Assembly (NCBI GenBank): GCA_001874255.1
Contig: MPDC01000001.1
Coordinates: 247,168 to 311,167 of the forward strand
DNA: 64,000 nt
Source of the DNA: Alphaproteobacteria bacterium MedPE-SWcel
Lineage (GTDB): Bacteria > Pseudomonadota > Alphaproteobacteria > Rhodobacterales > Rhodobacteraceae
Direction: 5' to 3'
Position numbers and translations under genes: made by a program. Positions 50,562-59,448 of this stretch are shown here, one piece after another (positions within the stretch are counted from its first letter, which is position 1; each line of letters begins with the position of its first letter). Below the pieces are notes generated by a model. The model had not been told where the DNA came from. It ran no database searches and saw nothing but the letters and a program-made list of their open reading frames with translations.

Positions 50562-52916
50562 ATGCTATTCGGACTTGATGGCGTCGAAATCGGCCTGATC
50601 ATCGTCTTTCTCTGCCTCTTCGGAGGCATCCTCTCCGGCTTTCCGGTGGCCTTTGCCATCGGCGGTGCGGGGGTCATCTCCTTCGGGATCATCGCGGCGC
50701 TCGACAGTGCGGGCCTGCTGATCCATCAGGCCATCGACACGTCGAGCCAGGCCTATCGCGATATCATCAATTCGGGCGTTCAGTCCGATGTGATCTCGGT
50801 CTTCCGATACCCGGACCTGCCGCGTCTGGCGGAACCTGTCTTTGCGCAGGGCTGGGAGACGGCGATGGACCGCAATCTGTCGTTCATCGTCAACCGCATC
50901 AACGAGCGGGTTCTGGCGGGCGCCTCGATCGAGACCCTGCTGGCGGTTTTGATGTTCGTCTTGATGGGCATCACGCTGGAACGGTCGAAGATCGCCAATG
51001 ACCTTCTGACCACCATGGCGCGGGTCTTCGGGCCGCTGCCGGGCGGTCTGGCGGTGTCGATCGTGGTGGTGGGCGCGTTTCTTGCGGCCTCCACCGGGAT
51101 CGTCGGCGCCACCGTGGTCACCATGGGCCTGCTGGCGCTGCCGACGATGCTGCGCAACAACTACTCGCCGGAATTGGCGACCGGTGTGATCGCGGCCTCG
51201 GGCACGCTGGGGCAGATCATTCCGCCCTCCATCATGATCGTGCTGCTGGACACGCTGGCGGGGGATCTCTACTCCACTGCACAGGAAGCCCGCGCGCAGG
51301 AGGTCGGCTGCTCCGATGCGCTGACCTATCTCGGCGAACCTGCAGTGGTCTCCGTCGGCACCCTGTTTCAGGCGGCGCTGCTGCCGGGCATCCTGCTGGC
51401 GCTGCTCTATGCGCTCTATGCCTTTGGCTATGCGCTCTTGAACCCGCACAAGGCGCCGGCCGTGTCGATGGGCGCCGCCAATGAGGAGCCGATCACCCGC
51501 GGCGAAGGTCTGACCTGGTTCCTGGGCGTGCCGGTGGCCCTCGTGGTGGGCACGGTGTTGCTGGGCAATCTCGGTCTTGTGGGCAGCCAGAACATTGTCG
51601 TGTCGAGCTTCTCCGACGCGGGCCAGACCGCCTCGTTGCGCACCAATGTGAGCGAGCAATGTCAGGCCGCAATGATCGACCTGCATGGTCAGGAGGCCTG
51701 GGATGCGGCCGTGGTCGAACAGACCACGATCGACGAGGCCGGCGGTGTGGCCGAAGCGACCAAACTCTCTGACGAGGAACTGTCCCAGGCGCTGGAGGCC
51801 AAGATTGCCAATGCGGCCCCCATCGGTACGGGGATCGCGACGCTGATCGTGTTGCTGGGTCTGACACTGGCCATCGGCCGGGGCGTTGCGCCCTCGCGGG
51901 ACGCGACGCCGCTGATTGCCGGGGCCATTGGTCTGCTGGCCTTGGCGCTGGTGGATATCGTGGCGATCTCGCCCACGACCTCGGCCACCGGCACGGTTGT
52001 GTGGATGCTGCTGCCGACCCTGCTGGCGCTATATGGCTGCAAGGAAGCGGCGGCCCGCTGTGCCCGCAACGATCTGATCCGCGTGGTGTTCCCGCCGCTG
52101 GTGCTGATCGTGGCCGTGCTGGGGTCGATCCTCGGTGGCATCACCAACCCGACGCCCGCCGCGGCGCTGGGGGCAGGGGGCGCCATCATGCTGGCGGCCT
52201 ATCGTCGCCTCAAGGATGAGGGCCAGTCCGGCAGTATCATCATCTGGGCGACCTTCGCGGTGGCGCTGGCGATCCTGACGGGGATGAACTTTGACCTCCG
52301 GATCAATCAGGACGTGATCCCGGCAGAGAGCTATTTCGCCTTCTTCTTCGCCTACAGCTGCTACCTCTTTGCGCTCTTCGGTCTGCTCTATGGCTGCTGG
52401 GTGCTGTTCAGGGGCGGTGTCCTCAGCCCGATCGTGCGCGAAACCGCCAAGGTGACCTCCATGGTCTTCACCATCCTGATCGGCTCGCAACTCTTGAACC
52501 TGGTGGTGATCTCCTTTGGCGGCGAACACTATATCCAGCAGTTCCTGAGGAGCTTTGACAACGAGCTGACGGTCTTCCTGATCGTGATGATCGTGCTCTT
52601 CATTCTGGGCTTCGTGCTGGATTTCCTCGAGATCATCTACATCGTGATCCCCATTGTCGGGCCGGTGATCTATGGCGGGTCGTTTGATCCCAAATGGGTG
52701 ACCATCATGGTGGCGGTGAACCTGCAGACCTCCTTCCTGACGCCGCCCTTCGGCTTTGCGCTGTTCTACCTGCGCGGCGTGGCTCCACGAGAGGTGACGA
52801 CGGGCCATATCTATCGCGGGGTGCTGCCCTTCGTGCTGATCCAGGTGGCCGGGCTTGCGATCCTGTGGTTCTTCCCGGCGATCGTGACCATTGTGCCCGC
52901 ACTGATCCCGAACTGA
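50562..52916 (+). CDS. dctM: TRAP transporter large membrane subunit, enlarged (DctM family)
   Basis: The protein has 784 residues, far larger than the usual 425-450. The DctM core is recognisable at both ends: FAIGGAGVISFGII.., SIVVVGAFLAASTGIVGATV, ASGTLGQIIPPSIMIVLLD, and at the C-terminus GFVLDFLEIIYIVIPIVGPV, LQTSFLTPPFGFALFYLRG. Between them are a soluble, acid/Ala-rich stretch (about residues 330-410, for example EQTTIDEAGGVAEATKLSDE) and about six extra hydrophobic segments. The extra unit lies within the region between the two DctM halves. It transports the DctP ligand with cation coupling. A clean terminator follows. Confidence 0.9.
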   Translation: MLFGLDGVEIGLIIVFLCLFGGILSGFPVAFAIGGAGVISFGIIAALDSAGLLIHQAIDTSSQAYRDIINSGVQSDVISVFRYPDLPRLAEPVFAQGWETAMDRNLSFIVNRINERVLAGASIETLLAVLMFVLMGITLERSKIANDLLTTMARVFGPLPGGLAVSIVVVGAFLAASTGIVGATVVTMGLLALPTMLRNNYSPELATGVIAASGTLGQIIPPSIMIVLLDTLAGDLYSTAQEARAQEVGCSDALTYLGEPAVVSVGTLFQAALLPGILLALLYALYAFGYALLNPHKAPAVSMGAANEEPITRGEGLTWFLGVPVALVVGTVLLGNLGLVGSQNIVVSSFSDAGQTASLRTNVSEQCQAAMIDLHGQEAWDAAVVEQTTIDEAGGVAEATKLSDEELSQALEAKIANAAPIGTGIATLIVLLGLTLAIGRGVAPSRDATPLIAGAIGLLALALVDIVAISPTTSATGTVVWMLLPTLLALYGCKEAAARCARNDLIRVVFPPLVLIVAVLGSILGGITNPTPAAALGAGGAIMLAAYRRLKDEGQSGSIIIWATFAVALAILTGMNFDLRINQDVIPAESYFAFFFAYSCYLFALFGLLYGCWVLFRGGVLSPIVRETAKVTSMVFTILIGSQLLNLVVISFGGEHYIQQFLRSFDNELTVFLIVMIVLFILGFVLDFLEIIYIVIPIVGPVIYGGSFDPKWVTIMVAVNLQTSFLTPPFGFALFYLRGVAPREVTTGHIYRGVLPFVLIQVAGLAILWFFPAIVTIVPALIPN

Positions 52917-53010
52917 CCCTGCAGCCCCCCAGTATCGGCGCTCCGTTCCAAGGTCCTCCAAGGTTCTGAGGGCCGTCCGGGAAGGAAAGGGTGAGAGGTA
53001 ATCCAATGGG

Positions 53011-53038
53011 AAAGGGCCCCGCGCTGCGGGGCCCTTTT
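53011..53038. terminator. Strong bidirectional terminator after dctPQM
   Basis: AAAGGGCCCCGC-GCT-GCGGGGCCCTTTT: a 9-bp GC stem (53014-53022 with 53026-53034), flanking A-run and U-run, so it works in both directions. It separates dctM from the convergent VOC gene. Confidence 0.93.
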
Positions 53039-53085
53039 CAGGTTGGTCAGAGGTAAAGGCTGCGCAGGCGACGCGAAACTGCAGC

Positions 53086-53469
53086 TCAGGCGAATTGGAT
53101 CAGATCCCAGCGGTTGCCAAAGGGGTCGCGCCAGACCGCAACGGTGCCATAGGGTTCGTGGCGCGGCGCCTCTTCAAAGGTCACGCCCGCCTCCACCATC
53201 GCGGCATGGTCGCGCGCAAAATCATCGGTGGCGAGAAACAGGCCCACGCGGCCGCCGAACTGATCGCCAATCACGGTCTGCTGCGTTGGCGTCTCGGCCC
53301 GGGCTAGGATCAGGCTCCCCTGGGTGGCGCCGGGCGGCAGAATGCGGACCCAGCGTTTGTGCCCCTGATCCACGTCCTCGGCCAATGTCCAGCCCAGCGT
53401 GCCACAATAAAAGGAGATGGCCGCGTCATAATCGGGAATGACCAGCGACACGGCGTGCAGGGATTGCAT
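53086..53469 (-). CDS. VOC (glyoxalase/bleomycin resistance) family protein
   Basis: The protein has 127 residues. Two beta-alpha-beta-beta-beta units of the vicinal-oxygen-chelate fold are visible (HAVSLVIPDYDAAISFYCGT; FGGRVGLFLATDDFARDHAA). Metal ligand positions are not all standard: His in LHAVSLV and a downstream Glu are possible ligands. RHEPYGTVAVWRDPFGNRWDLI is the characteristic C-terminal strand. Enzyme or binding function unknown. Its start lies 9 bases beyond the end of the bpt gene on the same strand, so they are probably one operon. Confidence 0.82.
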   Translation of the reverse strand: MQSLHAVSLVIPDYDAAISFYCGTLGWTLAEDVDQGHKRWVRILPPGATQGSLILARAETPTQQTVIGDQFGGRVGLFLATDDFARDHAAMVEAGVTFEEAPRHEPYGTVAVWRDPFGNRWDLIQFA

Positions 53470-53478
53470 GAGCGGGAC

Positions 53479-54300
53479 CTACCTTCTGCGGGTCTGGCCT
53501 TGCGGCAGTTGGATATTGGCGACCTGCTCGGCAATCGGCGTATTGCTGAGCGGGTGATGGTCGGCCTCAAAGGCCGCGGGATTTTTGACCGGAACCCAGC
53601 CGCCGCCGAAATACACCTCGAGCCCGGCGAACTTGGCCTTGTAGCCCATCTTCTGACTGCCGGGCACCCAATAGCCCAGATACACATAGGGCAGCCCGGC
53701 TTCGCGGGCGATTTCGATATGATCCAGCACCATGAACGTCCCGAGCGACTGCTGCGGCAAATCCGGGGCATAGTAGGAATAGACCATGCTGAGACCATCA
53801 TCGAGCACATCGGTCAGCGACACCGCAGTGAGTGCGTTGTGCTCCGGGTCGACATATTCCACCACACGCGTCCGGATCGGGGTCTCTTCGACCATGGCGG
53901 CGTATTCGAACACATCCATATCCGCCATGCCGCCATCGGCGTGGCGCTCGTCCAGATAGCGGCGAAACAGCGCGTATTGATCCTCGGTCGCCCAGGGCGA
54001 GGTGGCCCGCCGCTCCAGATGGCGATTGCGGTTCAGGGTCTTGCGTTGGCTGCGGGACGGGGCAAAGGCCGACACATCGATCCGCGCCGACATACAGGCC
54101 GAGCATTCCGAACAGGACGGGCGATAGAGCACATTCTGCGAGCGGCGAAACCCCTGCTGGCTGAGCGAGCTGTTCAGCTGATCGACTCCGTCGCCCTGCA
54201 GCGCCGTAAAGAGCTTGCGCTCCATCCTGCCCTCCAGATAGGGGCAGGGCTGCGGCGCGGTCACGTAAAACTGTGGGGCAATCGGAAGCGTATGGCGCAT
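53479..54300 (-). CDS. bpt: Aspartate/glutamate leucyltransferase (Bpt/ATE family)
   Basis: The protein has 273 residues from [20 protein letters not shown] (54300). The N-terminal ATE domain has [13 protein letters not shown] and the zinc-like CSECSAC; the C-terminal acetyltransferase-like domain contains [20 protein letters not shown] and [20 protein letters not shown], hallmark stretches of bacterial Bpt. It attaches leucine to N-terminal Asp/Glu of proteins, feeding the N-degron pathway through ClpS/ClpAP. It is on the minus strand between VOC and the tandem-repeat region. Confidence 0.93.
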   Translation of the reverse strand: MRHTLPIAPQFYVTAPQPCPYLEGRMERKLFTALQGDGVDQLNSSLSQQGFRRSQNVLYRPSCSECSACMSARIDVSAFAPSRSQRKTLNRNRHLERRATSPWATEDQYALFRRYLDERHADGGMADMDVFEYAAMVEETPIRTRVVEYVDPEHNALTAVSLTDVLDDGLSMVYSYYAPDLPQQSLGTFMVLDHIEIAREAGLPYVYLGYWVPGSQKMGYKAKFAGLEVYFGGGWVPVKNPAAFEADHHPLSNTPIAEQVANIQLPQGQTRRR

Positions 54301-54464
54301 ACGGAGAACAAGGGCTTTCTGACTATTGGTGTCTGACGTGCCTTGATGATAGCAACCGACCCGCAAGTAACAAGTGGTGATGTGCAAAAGGGTTTATTCG
54401 CGGCCCATCCCACAGGTTGAGTCCACGGGTTGATCCCACTGGCAGATCGAACGGGCAGATTGCT

Positions 54465-54540
54465 CTGGCCCATCCGACTGGCCCATCCGACTGGCCCATC
54501 CGACTGGCCCATCCGACTGGCCCATCCGACTGGCCCGTCC
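54465..54540. repeat. 13-bp tandem repeat, about 5.8 copies
   Basis: Unit CTGGCCCATCCGA at 54465, 54478, 54491, 54504 and 54517, then an 11-base partial unit to 54540. The first five units are identical. The unit is not a multiple of three, so read on the minus strand it yields a cycling peptide pattern in all frames; it is non-coding between bpt and the RDD gene. Confidence 0.93.
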
Positions 54541-54576
54541 TACAGGACCACCGGACCGGACCGCCGCACTCCGGCG

Positions 54577-55008
54577 TCAGGCGCGCCGTTTCAACATCAC
54601 CGTGCCGAGCATATGATCCGTGAGCCCCTGGCCACGGGCGCTCGTCAGCATCAGCAGGATCGACACGATCTGCAGGACGGACACGGCCATGGACACCGTA
54701 TAGCCCACCGTATGCAGCAGCGCGGTGCCGCCGTCGAGGCGGCTGCCGGAATACTCCCGCAGCTCGATCCCGCAGAACCGCATGCCGAGGGTCGCGGAGC
54801 CGTTGCTCAGCGTGGCGACCCGGTAGATGAAGCCGACCACCAGATAGAGCGCAGGCCACATGAACAGCCCGAGAAACGCCGTGAACGGGACCACGAGGGC
54901 TGCGAGTATGAAAATCAGCACGCTGTCGATCAGAAAGGCAAACAGACGTTTGGCTGTCACGCCTTCATAGAATTCGGCCTGGACGTCCGGGTCGGGGAGG
55001 GCGGTCAT
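54577..55008 (-). CDS. RDD family membrane protein
   Basis: The protein has 143 residues. Three hydrophobic segments (about 20-40, 42-65 and 100-118) are present. The family pattern begins AKRLFAFLIDSVLIF (R and D of the RDD signature), with the final Asp in the later RVATLSNGSATLGMRFCGIE segment. Function is not established; some members are transporters or antiporters. It is on the minus strand, downstream of the DUF2852 gene (gap 96 bases). Confidence 0.85.
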   Translation of the reverse strand: MTALPDPDVQAEFYEGVTAKRLFAFLIDSVLIFILAALVVPFTAFLGLFMWPALYLVVGFIYRVATLSNGSATLGMRFCGIELREYSGSRLDGGTALLHTVGYTVSMAVSVLQIVSILLMLTSARGQGLTDHMLGTVMLKRRA

Positions 55009-55104
55009 TCGGGGCTCCTGTGGATGGGATGGATCCTCCGCCCATGGGTGTGATGATGGGCGGAGTTATCAGCGGTTTCAGTCAGCTTGCGGAGGCCGGG
55101 CGCA

Positions 55105-55557
55105 TCAGGCCTTGTCGCCTGTACGGTTATCCGCGTCCTCTTCGTCGTGGTCTTCGGGGCTGCCTTTGCGGGCGCGCTCCTCCATGAATTCGTCAAACTC
55201 GGCCTTGTCCTTGGCGGCGCGCAGCCGGGCCAGGAAGGATTCAAAATCGCTCTGTTCCTGCTCCAGACGCGCCAGCGTGTCGGCCTTGTAGGCATCAAAC
55301 GCGCCGTTGCCGCTGGATTTCATCGCGTGAAAGCCGTGATGCATATGGGTGGACCGGGTGCGACAGCCAGATTTGAACATGCGTTTACTCCAGATCATAT
55401 AGGCAAGAAAGGCCAGACCGACAGGCCAGAAAAAGACGAATCCGAGGACCATGGCCGCAATCCAGGCGCCTTTGCCCCTGGCATCCAGCCAGGCTTCGCT
55501 TTTCGCCAGCCAGCCTTGATGCTGAGAGGGCGGAAGATTGGTTGAGTAACTGGTCAT
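55105..55557 (-). CDS. DUF2852 domain membrane protein
   Basis: The protein has 150 residues from MTSYSTNLPPSQHQGWLAKS (start 55557, GGAG upstream). A single clear TM near 32-55 (GAWIAAMVLGFVFFWPVGLA) is followed by a basic amphipathic stretch and a coiled-coil-like acidic tail (YKADTLARLEQEQSDFESFL, then EFDEFMEERARKGSPEDHDE). This is the DUF2852 family of unknown function, typical of Rhodobacteraceae. Its promoter is bracketed by two perfect palindromes (see separate entries), so it is under tight control of an unknown regulator. Confidence 0.82.
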   Translation of the reverse strand: MTSYSTNLPPSQHQGWLAKSEAWLDARGKGAWIAAMVLGFVFFWPVGLAFLAYMIWSKRMFKSGCRTRSTHMHHGFHAMKSSGNGAFDAYKADTLARLEQEQSDFESFLARLRAAKDKAEFDEFMEERARKGSPEDHDEEDADNRTGDKA

Positions 55558-55595
55558 CAGGTGTCTCCACTGCTTTGGGGTGGCCTTGCAGCCGC

Positions 55596-55614
55596 ATGTA
55601 AACATCATTTACAT
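55596..55614. promoter_or_regulatory. Perfect palindrome ATGTAAA-N5-TTTACAT, promoter-proximal
   Basis: A 19-bp site with 7-bp perfect arms and a CATCA centre. It lies just downstream of the predicted -10 (55619-55624) of the DUF2852 gene on the minus strand and 39 bases before the start codon. A bound protein would block initiation. Confidence 0.72.
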
Positions 55615-55618
55615 TACC

Positions 55619-55647
55619 CATATGTGGTGGGCGCAGGGGGGCTTCAA
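55619..55647 (-). promoter_or_regulatory. Probable promoter of the DUF2852 gene
   Basis: On the minus strand TTGAAG (55647-55642), 17-base spacer, CATATG (55624-55619). Both boxes are moderate matches with perfect spacing. Its placement exactly between two identical-format palindromes strengthens the call. Confidence 0.55.
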
Positions 55648-55652
55648 GAGGG

Positions 55653-55671
55653 ATGTAAATGTTTTTTACAT
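55653..55671. promoter_or_regulatory. Perfect palindrome ATGTAAA-N5-TTTACAT, promoter-distal
   Basis: Same arms as the site at 55596 with a TGTTT centre, located just upstream of the predicted -35. Centre to centre distance is 57 bp. Confidence 0.72.
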
Positions 55672-56264
55672 TGAGCGGCAGGGTAATCTGCCACCTTGTC
55701 GCGACGGGCTGAAGGGGCGCGATACGGGCTCGGTCGGGATATACGCAGGGGGCGCGACATGTACCGGGTCGCAATGTGTACTGGGCCGAAATGCGTGCTG
55801 GGCGGCAATGTGTACTGGGCCGCAACGTGTACCGGGCCGCAATGTGTACCGGGCCGCAATGTGTACCGGGCCGCGATTTGCGGCGGGGAGGAGTGGGGAT
55901 GTGATCACGCCCCAAAACCACGTGTCAAAGTTTACTTGTTCACACAGGCAACAGCCCGGAAAGGGTACTTGTTAATTATATCACTCGGTCCCCGAAAAAG
56001 GAACGTGACCACACCCCGCAAATATATCAAGTTTCAGATCTATGAAAGTGGTCAGAAGGGGGAATTTAACCCCTCCCTGCATCATTTTGGCAATGGCAGG
56101 GGCTGCGCAGGGGCGCATGCGTCGAAAAGACTATCGATTTCATCACCCTAACATAGGAATTTCGAATTTCAATCGTTGATTTTACCAATCTTGAATTGGC
56201 CCGGGGTCGCGTCTTCGGACGGTTTGGGATTGACGCCTTGGGTGCCGTATCTCACTCTGTTCGC
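55672..56264. other. Repeat-rich, partly AT-rich region before glnE
   Basis: This 593-base stretch begins with a GC-rich part containing a 17-bp tandem array (55763-55881) and ends in AT-richer DNA (55940-56200) that must hold the glnE promoter. Two ACTTGTT copies (55932-55938 and 55965-55971) are notable. No credible gene was found. In-frame upstream starts of glnE exist but lack support. Confidence 0.5.
55763..55881. repeat. 17-bp tandem repeat, seven copies
   Basis: Consensus ACCGGGCCGCAATGTGT, units starting every 17 bases from 55763. Units 5 and 6 are identical and outer units have 1-4 changes, a gradient typical of an array growing from its middle. A half unit precedes the first copy. 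The unit is not a multiple of three; non-coding. Confidence 0.93.
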
Positions 56265-59126
56265 ATGACAAATTCGCTTCTGGTGACCCGCTGCCCACGC
56301 CCCTATGATCCCGCCATCGGTGCCGAGGCGCTGGCGGAGCTTGCTCACTTGCCGGCCGATTGGCGTGCGCTTCTGGCCGGTGCGGCGGGCAGCAGCCCCT
56401 ATCTCAATGCGCTGATCCAATCGGAACGGGACTGGGTCGAATCCGCCCTCAGCAATCCGCTCGACGCGCGCGATCAGGTGTTTCAGGCCTGTCGGAACTG
56501 TCCGCCGGACCGCCTGAAATCGGTGTTGCGGGCGGCCAAACGGCGGGTGGCGCTTTTGTGCGCGCTCTGCGATCTCGCCGGGCACTGGTCCCTGATGGAG
56601 GTCACCACCACCCTGACCCGCTTTGGCGAGCTGGCGGTGGATCTGGCGCTGAAAGCGGAAATCGCGGTGCTGTTGCGGCGCGGGAAATTGCCGGGGCTGG
56701 GCGAGGAGGCCCTCGAAACCGCCGGTGGTCTCTGTGTGTTTGCCATGGGAAAGATGGGCGCCTGCGAGCTGAACTACAGTTCCGACATCGACCTGATCTG
56801 CCTGTTTGACGAAACCCGCTACGCCGAGGGTGACTACCTGGAGGCCCGCCAGGCGCTGGTGCGCGCAACCCGCAACATGAGCGCAACCCTGAACGACCGC
56901 ACGGCGGAGGGCTATGTCTTTCGCACCGATCTGCGGCTGCGCCCCGATCCCGCCGTGACACCGGTCGCGCTGGCGATGGTGGCGGCGGAACGCTATTATG
57001 AAAGCCTCGGCCGGACCTGGGAACGCGCCGCCTATATCAAGGCGCGCGCCTGCGCGGGCGATATCGCGGCGGGCGAGCGGTTCCTGCAGGGCCTGACCCC
57101 CTTTGTCTGGCGGCGGCATCTGGATTTTGCCGCCATCGAGGACGCCCATAACATGCGGCTGCGCATCCGCGAAAACAAGGGCACCGGCGGCCCGATCACC
57201 GTGCCGGGCCATGACATGAAGCTCGGTCGCGGCGGCATCCGCGAGATCGAGTTCTTCACCCAGACGCGACAGTTGATTGCCGGCGGGCGCGACCCCTCTC
57301 TGCGGGTGCGGGGCACCGTCGAGGGGCTGGAGGCGCTGACCCGGGCGGGCTGGATTTCGGCGGAAGTCACCGAAACGCTGGCTCGCCACTACCGCTCGCA
57401 CCGCGAGGTGGAGCACCGGATTCAGATGGTGCATGATGCCCAGACCCACCGGATGCCGTCCTCGGACGAAGGTCTGCAGCGCGTCGCCTGCCTGATGGAC
57501 ACGGATCCGCCCGCTCTGATCGCAGATCTGCGCCAGCGCTTGCAGGAGGTCCACGAGCTGACAGAGGACTTCTTCGCCCCCTCCTGCGCCCCTGCGGCGA
57601 CGGCGGTGGCGGAGCCTGTGCCAGAGACGCTCGACCAGAGCGTCATCGCGCGTTGGCGGACCTACCCGGCGCTGCGATCCGATCGGGGGGCACGGATTTT
57701 TGAACGGTTGCAGCCGGAGCTGCTGGGCCGGCTCTCGCGCGCTGCCAACCCGGGCGAGGCCTTGCTGGCGCTGGACGGGTTCCTGGCGGGGATGCCTGCC
57801 GGGGTACAGCTGTTCTCCTTGTTTGAGGCGAACCCCCATCTCATTGATCTGCTTGTGGATATTGTCGGAACCTCGGCGGCACTGGCGGAGTATCTGTCGC
57901 GCAATTCCTCGGTGTTCGATGCGGTGCTGGATGGCGGCTTCTTCGCGCCCTGGCCGGGGCGGGCGGCGCTGACCGCGAGCCTGCAGTCGGCTCTGGCGGC
58001 AGAGACCGATTATGAACGCCAGCTGGACCTCACCCGGCGCTGGCATCGCGAATGGCACTTCCGCACCGGGGTGCACCACCTGCGCGGGCTGATCACCGCG
58101 GCGGAGGCAGGCCAGCAGTATGCCGATCTGGCGGATGCGGTGATCACCGCACTCTGGCCACGGGTGACGGCGCAATTCGCCACCAAACATGGGCCGATGC
58201 CGGGGCGGGGCTGTGTCATCCTCGGCATGGGATCGCTGGGCGCCGGGCAGCTGACGGCGACCTCTGATCTGGATCTGATCGTCATCTATGATCCGCAAGC
58301 GGCGGAGATGTCCGAGGGCAAGCGCCCGCTGGCCGTGCGCCTCTATTATGCCCGCCTCACGCAGGCTCTGGTGACGGCGCTGACCGCCCCGATGTCGCAG
58401 GGGCGCCTCTATGAGGTGGACATGCGGCTGCGCCCGTCGGGCAATCAGGGGCCGGTGGCGACCAGCTGGCCCAGCTTCACCCAGTATCAGGAAAAGGACG
58501 CCTGGGTATGGGAGCATCTGGCGCTGACCCGGGCGCGGGTGATCACCGGCGATCCGGATCTGGGCGCGGATGTTGCTGATTTTCGCAGCCGGTTGCTGGC
58601 GCGGCCGCGTGTGCCGGCGGCGATCCTGCACGAGGTGGCAGAGATGCGCGCGCGGCTGGCCGCGGCCAAGACGCCGGACGGACCCTGGGACGCCAAGACC
58701 GGCGCCGGCCGGATGCTGGACATCGAACTTCTGGCCCAGGCGGGCAGCTTGCTGGCCCCGAAGACAGAATCCGAACCCGGGTCGCGATCGGCCGGGGAGC
58801 GCAACGCGAAGCGGACCAACGGGGTTGCCGAGGGGCTGCTGGCGGCTGTCGCCACCGGATGGCTGGATGCCGCGGATGGGCAGGCGCTGACACAGGCCTA
58901 CGATCTATATTGGTCGGTACAAAGCGCCGTTCGGCTGATCTCGGGCAAGGGCGCGGGGGCTGCGGTGCGCGGTGAAGGCGGCGCGGCCTTCGTGTTGCGC
59001 AGCGCAGGTTTTGACCGGATCGAGGACTTGCAACAGGCGCTGGAGGCGGCTTATGAGGCCTGCGCCCGCCGGATCGACGCCTGCCTCGGGGCCATGGGAG
59101 AACGCAATGACCACGTCACCGACTGA
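56265..59126 (+). CDS. glnE: Bifunctional glutamine synthetase adenylyltransferase/deadenylyltransferase
   Basis: The protein has 953 residues from MTNSLLVTRCPRPYDPAIGA (start 56265). Two nucleotidyltransferase domains are visible, each with the G..[S/T]..D-x-D signature: N-terminal GKMGACELNYSSDIDLICLF (about 175-200) and C-terminal GSLGAGQLTATSDLDLIVIY (about 650-675), separated by helical regulatory domains. It adenylylates and deadenylylates glutamine synthetase in response to PII. The weak ribosome site makes the start the least certain part; in-frame TTG codons lie upstream. It overlaps the next gene by 20 bases. Confidence 0.93.
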   Translation: MTNSLLVTRCPRPYDPAIGAEALAELAHLPADWRALLAGAAGSSPYLNALIQSERDWVESALSNPLDARDQVFQACRNCPPDRLKSVLRAAKRRVALLCALCDLAGHWSLMEVTTTLTRFGELAVDLALKAEIAVLLRRGKLPGLGEEALETAGGLCVFAMGKMGACELNYSSDIDLICLFDETRYAEGDYLEARQALVRATRNMSATLNDRTAEGYVFRTDLRLRPDPAVTPVALAMVAAERYYESLGRTWERAAYIKARACAGDIAAGERFLQGLTPFVWRRHLDFAAIEDAHNMRLRIRENKGTGGPITVPGHDMKLGRGGIREIEFFTQTRQLIAGGRDPSLRVRGTVEGLEALTRAGWISAEVTETLARHYRSHREVEHRIQMVHDAQTHRMPSSDEGLQRVACLMDTDPPALIADLRQRLQEVHELTEDFFAPSCAPAATAVAEPVPETLDQSVIARWRTYPALRSDRGARIFERLQPELLGRLSRAANPGEALLALDGFLAGMPAGVQLFSLFEANPHLIDLLVDIVGTSAALAEYLSRNSSVFDAVLDGGFFAPWPGRAALTASLQSALAAETDYERQLDLTRRWHREWHFRTGVHHLRGLITAAEAGQQYADLADAVITALWPRVTAQFATKHGPMPGRGCVILGMGSLGAGQLTATSDLDLIVIYDPQAAEMSEGKRPLAVRLYYARLTQALVTALTAPMSQGRLYEVDMRLRPSGNQGPVATSWPSFTQYQEKDAWVWEHLALTRARVITGDPDLGADVADFRSRLLARPRVPAAILHEVAEMRARLAAAKTPDGPWDAKTGAGRMLDIELLAQAGSLLAPKTESEPGSRSAGERNAKRTNGVAEGLLAAVATGWLDAADGQALTQAYDLYWSVQSAVRLISGKGAGAAVRGEGGAAFVLRSAGFDRIEDLQQALEAAYEACARRIDACLGAMGERNDHVTD

Positions 59127-59448
59127 CCTGTCACCGACTGAAATCACCGCCCGGCAGCTGGACCCGAAGGGGTTGATACGCGAATCCTACCGGATCGAGG
59201 GGATCGACGCGGGGCAATGCCGCAGCATCTTTCTCGACTGGGCACTTTCGGCGCCATTGGATCAGGACAGCACGGCGGCCCTGACGGCGCTGCTTGACCA
59301 CTACGGAGCCGCGCAGGCCGATCACCCGATGACGGCGGTTCTGCGCGAAGGTCTCACCTCCGGACGGGGCGGCGGCCCCTCGGGGTCAGATCCCGGCGAC
59401 CCGCGGCCCAGGCGCCGCGGCGGCTGGCGCAGCCGCCCAAGAGACTGA
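59107..59448 (+). CDS. Small unknown protein overlapping the end of glnE
   Basis: The protein has 113 residues from MTTSPTDLSPTEITARQLDP; its ATG lies 20 bases inside glnE. The middle (ARQLDPKGLIRESYRIEGID, then AGQCRSIFLDWALSAPLDQD) reads like a conserved globular protein, which I recall seeing downstream of glnE in related genomes but cannot name. The last 27 residues (GRGGGPSGSDPGDPRPRRRG..) are low complexity and run straight into a 28-bp tandem array, so the true end may have been replaced by repeat DNA. Function unknown. Confidence 0.6.
   Translation: MTTSPTDLSPTEITARQLDPKGLIRESYRIEGIDAGQCRSIFLDWALSAPLDQDSTAALTALLDHYGAAQADHPMTAVLREGLTSGRGGGPSGSDPGDPRPRRRGGWRSRPRD

Noticed and set aside
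56169..58631. Long minus-strand open frame opposite glnE
   Set aside because: A shadow of glnE: Arg/Gln/Pro-rich, without domains.
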